From contig NMQN01000088.1 of the NCBI GenBank assembly GCA_003575245.1, positions 1-5,785 of the forward strand: a DNA stretch of 5,785 nucleotides. Reading direction: 5' to 3'. Position 1 is the stretch's first letter. Every line of letters starts with the position of its first letter. Below, piece after piece: positions 1 to 4,480 of the stretch. Origin of the DNA: Candidatus Atribacteria bacterium 1244-E10-H5-B2. Its GTDB lineage: Bacteria > Atribacterota > JS1 > SB-45 > 34-128. Made by a program: the position numbers and the translations under genes. The notes beneath the pieces are model-generated. The model was not told where the DNA came from and did not search any database. It was given only the letters and a program-made list of their open reading frames with translations.

Positions 1-51
1 ATCGTCAAGGGTCAGTTCGTTATTCCCTGTCGTTATAATATCTTTTCTCAT
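1..51 (-). CDS. N-terminus of an unidentified protein (cut by window edge)
   Basis: Seventeen codons are visible, reading MRKDIITTGNNELTLDD, and the gene continues beyond base 1. The start is convincing because a Shine-Dalgarno run (AAGGGGG on the minus strand, 63-57) sits 5 bases before the ATG and a perfect sigma-A type promoter lies about 35 bases further upstream. The visible residues are hydrophilic, with no signal peptide, and match no family I can name. The gene faces the same way as the transporter/racemase genes but is separated from larA by more than 550 bases holding mobile-element relics, so it is probably transcribed on its own. Function unknown. Confidence 0.6.
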   Translation of the reverse strand, partial: MRKDIITTGNNELTLDD

Positions 52-86
52 CTTATCCCCCTTGTCATTTTAAACTTACTACTTAT

Positions 87-115
87 ATTATAATGGTAGG
101 GGTAAGAAATGTCAA
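87..115 (-). promoter_or_regulatory. Consensus sigma-A promoter
   Basis: On the minus strand the -35 box is TTGACA (115-110) and the -10 box is TATAAT (92-87), separated by exactly 17 bases. Both hexamers match the housekeeping consensus 6/6. It points at the gene starting at base 51, giving a short leader of roughly 30 bases before the ATG. No operator-like palindrome overlaps it, so strong constitutive transcription is the simplest inference. Confidence 0.88.
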
Positions 116-191
116 GGTTTTTTGGCAATGCTGGAGTAAATTTTCTAATAGCCATTTCAATAAGGTCGGAGGCTCCTGCCCTTTATAAATA

Positions 192-277
192 TCCCCTGCC
201 CCCTCTTAAAAAACGTTTATTTAAGGGGACAGGAGGACCGGCAATCCGAGAACTCTGGCGAGAAAGCGGACCGCCGG
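192..277. repeat. GC-rich double-hairpin repeat, REP-like
   Basis: Two adjacent imperfect hairpins stand out as a GC-rich patch in AT-rich DNA. The first (about 193-236) pairs CCTG.CCCC..TTAAA with TTTAAGGGG.CAGG, with small bulges. The second has arms CCGGCAATCCG (238-248) and CGGACCGCCGG (267-277), matching 9 of 11 positions as an inverted repeat. The GGGGACAGG string and stem-loop pairing resemble repetitive extragenic palindromes, but copy number elsewhere in the genome cannot be seen here. It is upstream of the left promoter and between genes, as expected for such repeats. The rest of 116-351 shows no gene. Confidence 0.45.
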
Positions 278-351
278 GATTTTGCTTTTAATCAGATAAA
301 CCTCTTTATATAAACTCCTCTGGTATGCTGTTTTGCTGTAAATCTGGTCTA

Positions 352-386
352 TCATTCATCCCATGGACTTGTCCGTGGATGAATGA
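352..386. repeat. Long hairpin, likely end of an IS200/IS605-type relic
   Basis: A 10-bp perfect stem (TCATTCATCC 352-361 with GGATGAATGA 377-386) continues inward past a bulged C through an A-T and a T-G pair to GGAC/GTCC. There is no T-tract on either side, so it is not an intrinsic terminator. A strong subterminal hairpin about 30 bases before a transposase start codon is the arrangement of IS200/IS605 left ends, where the TnpA enzyme recognises hairpins rather than inverted repeats. Assignment rests on the neighbouring tnpA-like fragment. Confidence 0.5.
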
Positions 387-414
387 ATAGGTGGCGATAT
401 GTTATAATGTACTT

Positions 415-516
415 ATGGAAATTAAACTATCAGGACATAGTGCGTACCGCCCCGGATATCAATATAGTATGGATATCAAAATATTACCACCGTATGCCAA
501 ACGCTACGTACAGTAG
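415..516 (+). pseudogene. Decayed IS200-like transposase (tnpA) N-terminal fragment
   Basis: A 33-codon reading frame begins MEIKLSGHSAYRPGYQ and ends ILPPYAKRYVQ before TAG. The GHSAYR...Y segment resembles the start of Y1-type (HUH) IS200/IS605 transposases as I recall them, in which a similar motif is followed by a hydrophobic strand and a K-Y-R-R-[KR]-[IV]-L stretch. Here the middle looks shortened by about four residues, and the HUH motif and catalytic tyrosine domain (normally about 130-150 aa in all) are missing, so it cannot be active. No Shine-Dalgarno site is placed for the ATG. The recognition is by eye from a short stretch and needs a profile search; a chance resemblance is possible. 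Confidence 0.45.
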
Positions 517-528
517 TGTAAGGGGATG

Positions 529-549
529 GTAGATAAATTAGTTATCTAC
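529..549. repeat. Perfect 8-bp stem hairpin downstream of tnpA remnant
   Basis: GTAGATAA (529-536) and TTATCTAC (542-549) form a perfect stem with a 5-base loop. It may be the other end of the decayed IS200-type element or an internal remnant. It lies 56 bases beyond the larA stop on the minus strand but lacks a following T-run there, so it is a weak terminator candidate at best. No clear intrinsic terminator for larA is visible in 517-604. Confidence 0.4.
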
Positions 550-604
550 TTCCTAACTCGATCAAAAAACCCATCGCCCATTATCCAAAGGATTTAAAAA
601 TCGC

Positions 605-1861
605 TTATATTAATGGGTAAATATATTCAGTATTAAGTAATAAAATTGTTTCAGGTTTTTCTTTACATGTTGATCTAACTAAATTAAATGCCTGTTCTAG
701 AGTATTTGCAAAGCCCATATTCATTTTTTTAGCTTTAGATTGATAATTATTATTAGATACTAAAATAACTTTTATTGTTTCACAAATACTTCTGAAATTA
801 AAAGCTGCTGTTCCGTGACGTATTTCATATAGATTATTAGTTATTATGAGATTGGCCAATGTTTCACTTGATTTATATATATAATCTTCTGGAAAAGATG
901 CAAACCTTTTTACATTACCAAATGGCGCCCATTTTTGAAGATGAGGTGCAACAAGAATAATTGTTCCGCTTGATTTTGTAATAATTTGAGCACGAACAAG
1001 TGCCCCAAGACACTTACTCATAAACTCAGAGCAGGTACAGGCAATTGTAATATCGATTTTTTTTCCTATGTGTGTGCCTAAAACTTTTTTGAACTTTTCG
1101 ATGCCAGCTCGATGAGCCTTAATGGGATCTCCTGCAACTAAGTCTACAATCTGCTTATTTTGATTTAAAATAAAGTTAATAATAAAATTTAAACCCACTA
1201 ATTGTCCAGCTTCTTCTATATCTTGTCTAACTGGATTGCCTTCTACACAGCCTATAGAAGAATTTGGAGAAAGCATCAAGCGATGATTCTGATCTATAGT
1301 CTCTTTAGCTGCCACTCCTGGTAGAACAATTTTATAACCTCCGGAAAAACCAGCATCCATATGTGGTTTAATACAACCTATCCCAATGAAATAGTCTAAC
1401 TCTTTCATAATTGAATTAACCCATACTGGGGTTCCAAAACTAGTAATACCATAAAATGCCATATCTGAATGTCGAGCATCGTGATCAATTAATCTTGGCC
1501 AATCATAATAATTGCCAACTTTTTGTTGCAATTCGTTTCTACCGGATATATGTAACCCCGGAGAATGTACTAAATATATATCTTTACTTTTTACACCTAT
1601 CTTTTGCAAATAATCTAATATTGCTGGTAATACAATTTTTGTAGGAGTTGGTCTGGTTATATCATCAAATAAAAGCCCTACTTTAGAACCTGGAGGTATA
1701 GATAGTGTTGAAAACCCTATTGGTGATTTTAAACTTTTATTTATTTGCACATCTAAATCCTTAATAGAAGACGTTACTGGAACTTTATAGATGTTTTCAC
1801 TCTGTAAATTATTTTTTAAAATAGACTTATATGTATTACATTTTAAGCATTTATTGCCCAT
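605..1861 (-). CDS. larA: LarA-family nickel-pincer-nucleotide 2-hydroxyacid racemase/epimerase
   Basis: A 418-residue cytosolic enzyme of the lactate racemase (LarA, DUF2088) family, predicted to interconvert stereoisomers of a 2-hydroxy acid by hydride transfer on a nickel-pincer nucleotide (NPN) cofactor. Visible signature: DDITRP (66-71), GLH with H104, HD at H127, PH with H167, SGGYK with K177 and NH with H193. Intervals D67-R70, H167-K177 and K177-H193 equal those of Lactobacillus plantarum LarA D72-R75, H174-K184 and K184-H200; K184 anchors the cofactor and H200 ligates nickel. The start at 1861 is chosen because GAGGTGAT (1873-1866) lies 4 bases ahead; a 20-codon upstream extension to 1921 lacks support. 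Oddities: an N-terminal CLKC pair (C5, C8) and nine cysteines in total. It follows a TRAP transporter, so the substrate is probably an imported hydroxy or sugar acid, not necessarily lactate. Cofactor genes larB, larC and larE are not in the window. Confidence 0.93.
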   Translation of the reverse strand: MGNKCLKCNTYKSILKNNLQSENIYKVPVTSSIKDLDVQINKSLKSPIGFSTLSIPPGSKVGLLFDDITRPTPTKIVLPAILDYLQKIGVKSKDIYLVHSPGLHISGRNELQQKVGNYYDWPRLIDHDARHSDMAFYGITSFGTPVWVNSIMKELDYFIGIGCIKPHMDAGFSGGYKIVLPGVAAKETIDQNHRLMLSPNSSIGCVEGNPVRQDIEEAGQLVGLNFIINFILNQNKQIVDLVAGDPIKAHRAGIEKFKKVLGTHIGKKIDITIACTCSEFMSKCLGALVRAQIITKSSGTIILVAPHLQKWAPFGNVKRFASFPEDYIYKSSETLANLIITNNLYEIRHGTAAFNFRSICETIKVILVSNNNYQSKAKKMNMGFANTLEQAFNLVRSTCKEKPETILLLNTEYIYPLI

Positions 1862-2162
1862 TAATATCACCTCTTTTTTCTGCTGTATTATTTTTTGTAT
1901 GGGAAGGCCATCTACATACAATTTAATGAGAATATTGCTTTATAAGCATTCATAAACATTCTACAGCAGTTATCTCTGTAATAATATATTTTACAGGTAA
2001 GGTTAAATTATTCGATCCTCTTTCCTATCCTATATCGCAGAAAAGAGATCTCTTAACTAAAACATTACCCCCGAATTATAATTATTCGATTTAGTATTAG
2101 TATAAGTAATAATGCAATATTTTGAATATATTACCTATATGAATATTTATGGGAAACTGCCT
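1862..2162. promoter_or_regulatory. Intergenic region with operator-like repeats upstream of larA
   Basis: This 301-base gap holds no credible gene. It has a perfect 12-bp palindrome AAGAGATCTCTT (2043-2054), bracketed by two direct copies of AATTATTCGAT (2006-2016 and 2080-2090). The arrangement suggests regulator binding and a separate larA promoter. I could not identify a promoter with two good boxes; a TATAAT on the minus strand (about 2077-2082) lacks a recognisable -35. Just after the dctM stop only a 5-bp stem (TGCCT/AGGCA, 2158-2169) overlapping the stop codon is seen, without a T-run, so readthrough from dctM into larA is possible. Confidence 0.4.
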
Positions 2163-3458
2163 TTAGGCAAATCCAAATATTCTAGGAAGAAATAAAATTA
2201 TTTCTGGGAAATACGTTAGTAAGGCTAATAATGCAAAATCTATTATCAAAAATGGTATTAGTTCCTTAACAAGTTCGACATAACCGACGTTAGCAATTGA
2301 CTGAGTTACAAAAATATTACTTCCTACAGGTGGAGTAAGCAGTCCTATCATTAAATTAAAAATACTAACTATACCAAAATGAATTGGATTAACGCCTAAA
2401 GAAAGCGCTATAGGATAGAAAATGGGACATAATAATAGTTGCGCTACAATTATTGGTAACCACATGCCCCAAAAAATAAAAATTATATTTAGCATAAGAA
2501 AAAATAAAAAAACTGAATCACCTACTAAACTTATATACCAGTCATTAAATAACGTTACAAAACCCTCGTATGATATTACCCACTGAAAAACAGCTGCCCC
2601 TCCAAGCACTACAAATATCATTCCTGCTTTTTCTGTTGCCCTAAACATAATTCCTGGCAACATATTTAATTTTAAATCTTTTTTCCAAAAACCTATTATT
2701 AAAGAATAAAAAGCTGCGATTGCTGCAGCTTCTGTTGGGCTAAAAACACCAAATACTATGCCACCAACAATGATTAGGGGTGCAATTATAGCAGGAATTC
2801 CTTCTTTTAAAGATTTTAAGGCAAAAGATCTTGAAAAGGGTATAGGACGCAGCTCATAATTTCTTTGCTTTACACGAAAGAAAACTATAACTGCACAGCC
2901 ACCTGCAATTAAAAGGCCTGGTACTAACCCTCCTAAAAATAATCCTCCAATAGATATTCCTAACAGTCCTCCCACTACAACTGCAGGCATACTTGGCGGA
3001 ATCAATGGAGCTTGTATCGATGATGCAGCAGTCAATGCTGCGCTAAAAGGAATATCATAACCAGCTTTTTTCATAGTTTCCATTTCTATTAATCCAAGCC
3101 CTGCAATATCAGCCGCAGACGCTCCACTTATTCCGCCAAAAATAGTACTTGCTATAATATTTACATATGCAAGACCTCCTCTTAACCAACCTACAAAAGC
3201 TCTGGATAAATTAAAAATATCTTTTGTAATACCCCCACTATTCATAATCTCTCCCGCTACGACAAAAAGAGGAATTGCTAGTAAAATAAAATTATCCAAA
3301 CCAGCACTAAAACTTGCTACAATTTCAGTTAATAAGAAAGCTTTTCCAGTTATAATTAGCCACATTATTCCAAAACCAGTTGTTACAAATACCATAGGTA
3401 CACCTAAAAACATTAATAGAAATAATATTAATGCTCCATACAGCCAAATTACATCCAT
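2163..3458 (-). CDS. dctM: TRAP transporter large membrane subunit DctM
   Basis: Predicted 431-residue integral membrane protein of the DctM/SiaM family, the sodium-coupled transport channel of tripartite ATP-independent periplasmic (TRAP) transporters; it moves the ligand delivered by DctP. Length is typical, with about a dozen hydrophobic segments along the whole chain. Family motifs in order: IPLFVVAGEIMNSGGIT (62-78), FGGISGASAADIAGLG (107-122), PLIPPSMPAVVVGG (151-164), FSPTEAAAIAAFY (239-251) and LTPPVGSNIFV (374-384). The start at 3458 is preferred because GGGAG (3471-3467) stands 8 bases before it; an in-frame ATG at 3473 would add MGEYI but has no well-placed ribosome site. It follows dctQ by a few tens of bases, clearly co-transcribed. 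In the segment 331-340 (GMWLPIIVAQ) the aspartate I expect after GM[FM][ML] is replaced by proline, possibly a subfamily trait. Confidence 0.95.
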   Translation of the reverse strand: MDVIWLYGALILFLLMFLGVPMVFVTTGFGIMWLIITGKAFLLTEIVASFSAGLDNFILLAIPLFVVAGEIMNSGGITKDIFNLSRAFVGWLRGGLAYVNIIASTIFGGISGASAADIAGLGLIEMETMKKAGYDIPFSAALTAASSIQAPLIPPSMPAVVVGGLLGISIGGLFLGGLVPGLLIAGGCAVIVFFRVKQRNYELRPIPFSRSFALKSLKEGIPAIIAPLIIVGGIVFGVFSPTEAAAIAAFYSLIIGFWKKDLKLNMLPGIMFRATEKAGMIFVVLGGAAVFQWVISYEGFVTLFNDWYISLVGDSVFLFFLMLNIIFIFWGMWLPIIVAQLLLCPIFYPIALSLGVNPIHFGIVSIFNLMIGLLTPPVGSNIFVTQSIANVGYVELVKELIPFLIIDFALLALLTYFPEIILFLPRIFGFA

Positions 3459-3485
3459 AATATATTCTCCCATCCTATCTTAAAG

Positions 3486-4004
3486 TTAATAAATACCAAA
3501 ATTAGATTCCTTTTTGATGATAACATTCCTGCTTTTCGTAAATTTTATTATCCAACGATTAAACAGCTGAATAATACTTAAAAAAGCCGATACTGGAGTA
3601 AATATATATAGATATCCCTTAGGTACTTGCAAAGCAGGAGTTAATTGTTTCATTCCAAATTTAGTTAGATCTATTCCCTTAAAGAAAAGAATACTTAAAC
3701 AAAATAAAAGAAAGATATCAATAATAATAGTGAGAAAAACATTTTTTTCAACTCTATCTTTAAACATATCCATTTTAATATTTGCTTGTCTTTTAATTAA
3801 ATTAGGTAAAGCAAGTAATGCAAAAATTGCTCCGCTATATCTTACTAACTCCATTAACCAATCAACACCTATATTAAAAACATATCTAAATAAAATCTGA
3901 ACCAGCATTGTTATCATGCAAAAAGAGAGAAACGCCATCGACGCTATTGTTGTGTATTTATCTAAAAAATTTGCAAATTTTAAAAAGCATTTAACTAATT
4001 TTAT
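3486..4004 (-). CDS. dctQ: TRAP transporter small membrane subunit DctQ, atypical start
   Basis: Four-helix DctQ/SiaQ-type subunit that partners DctM in the inner membrane. Starting at the first in-frame ATG (3938) gives 150 residues and cuts into the first helix. The frame stays open upstream and encodes a typical DctQ N-terminus (KLVKCFLKFANFLDKYTT) leading into that helix, giving 172 residues, a normal family length. Visible motifs in that numbering: QILFRYVFN (35-43), DWLMELVRY (48-56), IKMDMF (76-81) and PALQVPKGYLYIF (122-134). No ATG, GTG or TTG exists in the added stretch; ATA at 4004-4002 lies 9 bases after a strong GGAGG (4018-4014). Either ATA is the start, or the true start was lost when the 4000-4405 element inserted, leaving the unsupported ATG at 3938. 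Gene identity is secure; the start is not. Confidence 0.85.
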   Translation of the reverse strand: MKLVKCFLKFANFLDKYTTIASMAFLSFCMITMLVQILFRYVFNIGVDWLMELVRYSGAIFALLALPNLIKRQANIKMDMFKDRVEKNVFLTIIIDIFLLFCLSILFFKGIDLTKFGMKQLTPALQVPKGYLYIFTPVSAFLSIIQLFNRWIIKFTKSRNVIIKKESNFGIY

Positions 4005-4013
4005 TTCACCACA
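4000..4013. repeat. Terminal inverted repeat, dctQ side
   Basis: TTTATTTCACCACA is the exact reverse complement of 4392-4405. Read on the minus strand, this copy overlaps the last bases of the dctQ Shine-Dalgarno region and the ATA codon at 4004-4002. Confidence 0.75.
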
Positions 4014-4018
4014 CCTCC
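4012..4018 (-). promoter_or_regulatory. Ribosome binding site deciding the dctQ start
   Basis: GGAGGTG on the minus strand is one of the strongest Shine-Dalgarno matches in the window. The only in-frame candidate at normal distance (9 bases after GGAGG) is ATA at 4004-4002. The out-of-frame ATG at 3990-3988 is more than 20 bases away and hits TAA after 10 codons. The site lies at the end of the inserted element, so the element may supply dctQ translation. Confidence 0.6.
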
Positions 4019-4042
4019 GCTCTTATTTTATTAAATAGTAAA

Positions 4043-4092
4043 GAATCCACCCGCTAAGCAGGTGGATTCAAAGAAGCCTCTAAAAGAGGCTT
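4043..4092. repeat. Tandem hairpins inside the element
   Basis: Hairpin one has a 9-bp perfect stem GAATCCACC/GGTGGATTC (4043-4051 with 4061-4069). Hairpin two has a 7-bp stem AAGCCTC/GAGGCTT (4074-4080 with 4086-4092). On the minus strand the second follows directly after the stop of the decayed ORF and is trailed by CTTT, so it may once have ended that transcript. Such adjacent stem-loops near one edge resemble IS200/IS605 right ends. Confidence 0.5.
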
Positions 4093-4250
4093 AAATTTTT
4101 ATTAGCCAGTTTTCTCTATCCTCTTTTTCTCTTGATGACTTATATATCTTTTGATCTATTCTTTCAAATTGATGTTGCTTACATAATATTTTTAATTTAG
4201 AAAATATTTAGCTAGTACATATTCTCTTTACGGTAAAACCATTTATCCAT
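4091..4250 (-). pseudogene. Decayed small ORF inside the element, unrecognised
   Basis: An ATG at 4250 begins MDKWFYRKENMY, then an in-frame TAG (4214-4212). Reading on through the TAG and then shifting frame near 4200 gives LNIF followed by SKLKILCKQHQFERIDQ and a basic/acidic tail ending ENWLIKI before TAA (4093-4091). The two frames join into one plausible lysine-rich protein of about 53 codons, which suggests a gene broken by one stop and one frameshift. I do not recognise it. It could be the stub of a transposase or accessory gene, or coincidence in AT-rich DNA. Confidence 0.3.
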
Positions 4251-4251
4251 T

Positions 4252-4277
4252 ACCGCCTTCAAAGAAGGTGGTTTTTT
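4252..4277 (+). terminator. Intrinsic terminator-like hairpin, plus strand
   Basis: ACCGCCTTC (4252-4260) pairs with GAAGGTGGT (4264-4272) over 9 bp with one G-T wobble and a 3-base loop, followed at once by six T (4272-4277). The form is that of a rho-independent terminator on the plus strand, antisense to the operon. A competing 6-bp pair CGGTAA (4231-4236) with TTACCG (4250-4255) shares bases with its left arm, so the two folds exclude each other. No plus-strand gene leads into it now. Confidence 0.5.
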
Positions 4278-4282
4278 AATCT

Positions 4283-4400
4283 AGCGGGAAATCCCCACCT
4301 GTAAAGGCGGGGATGAGAGCAAATTCCCGGTAAACCGGGACAGATAATAGTCTGTTTAGGTGAGTACCACGTCTGTAAAGGCGTGGGAGTCTGTGGTGAA
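4283..4400 (+). ncRNA. Candidate structured RNA, IS605-associated type
   Basis: Consecutive stems are visible: 4291-4314 (10 bp, one mismatch, loop GTAA), 4325-4340 (TCCCGG/CCGGGA, loop TAAA), 4341-4354 (CAGA/TCTG) and 4367-4386 (8 bp with one T-G wobble, loop GTAA). The GTAA loops are GNRA tetraloops only on the plus strand, which favours a plus-strand RNA. The two GTAA hairpins share an 11-base direct repeat CTGTAAAGGCG (4299-4309, 4373-4383). Chained hairpins at an element end recall the omega RNAs of tnpB/iscB transposons and IS605-orfB-associated RNA motifs, but no tnpB is present. The opposite reading, a minus-strand structured leader within the dctPQM message, remains possible. Confidence 0.4.
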
Positions 4401-4405
4401 ATAAA
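4392..4405. repeat. Terminal inverted repeat, dctP side
   Basis: TGTGGTGAAATAAA is the exact reverse complement of 4000-4013. In a dctP-dctQ transcript this arm precedes and can base-pair with the stretch holding the dctQ ATA codon. Confidence 0.75.
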
Positions 4406-4432
4406 TTTTAAATAACAATTTTTAAATTAAAA

Positions 4433-4450
4433 TAACTGTTCGCTTACAAG
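4433..4450. repeat. Inverted repeat flanking dctP, downstream copy
   Basis: TAACTGTTCGCTTACAAG is the reverse complement of 5589-5606 at 17 of 18 positions. It lies 30 bases beyond the dctP stop, outside the hairpin element. It could be a regulator site, a pairing arm in RNA, or a trace of rearrangement around dctP. Confidence 0.65.
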
Positions 4451-4480
4451 TATAGGTCATATTTAGTTTAATTATCTTCT

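Larger units (their letters stand above)
4000..4405. mobile_element. 406-bp hairpin-rich element with terminal inverted repeats, IS605/MITE-like
   Basis: The segment separating dctP from dctQ is bounded by 14-bp perfect inverted repeats (TTTATTTCACCACA at 4000-4013, its complement at 4392-4405; 17 bp with one mismatch if extended outward). Inside are hairpins at 4043-4069 (stem GAATCCACC), 4074-4092 (AAGCCTC), 4252-4272, 4291-4314, 4325-4340 and 4367-4386, plus a decayed ORF. Chained hairpins of this kind are typical of IS200/IS605-family ends and their non-autonomous derivatives. TIRs are not typical of that family, so a MITE from another transposase, or a composite, is also possible. No convincing target-site duplication is visible. 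TRAP dctP, dctQ and dctM are normally tightly packed, so this is most simply an insertion into the operon. Confidence 0.6.

Noticed and set aside
109..291. 60-codon plus-strand ORF beginning MSRFFGN
   Set aside because: Its start lies within the antisense consensus promoter, the body runs over the GC-rich hairpins, and the composition is proline/glycine/arginine rich without any domain pattern. It is most likely created by the repeat.
529..604. Intrinsic terminator for larA
   Set aside because: The 529-549 hairpin has no T-run on the minus strand, and the TTTTTT near 562-567 is not preceded by a solid GC stem.
1456..1644. 62-codon plus-strand ORF antisense to larA
   Set aside because: It lies fully within the well-supported racemase gene on the opposite strand, has no ribosome site worth naming and no recognisable motif.
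1862..1921. Upstream larA start giving 20 extra residues
   Set aside because: The extension has no Shine-Dalgarno site, while ATG 1861 has GAGGTGAT at ideal spacing and gives a family-typical length.
1938..1972. Third copy of the dctP-flanking repeat near larA (TTATAAGC ... ACAGCAGTTA)
   Set aside because: The two halves resemble the motif but are split by an unrelated insertion of about 15 bases, so the similarity is too weak in AT-rich DNA.
3988..4012. ATG at 3990 as the dctQ start
   Set aside because: It is out of frame with dctQ, more than 20 bases from the Shine-Dalgarno site and stops after 10 codons; using it needs a frameshift, whereas the ATA frame reads through cleanly.
4043..4386. 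CRISPR array or tandem repeat
   Set aside because: The hairpins differ in sequence and spacing, and only an 11-base string recurs twice. There is no regular repeat-spacer pattern and no cas gene.
3990..4412. Target-site duplication around the 406-bp element
   Set aside because: The flanking bases (CTAAT on one side, TTTTA on the other) do not match as a direct duplication; short AT matches are not distinguishable from chance.
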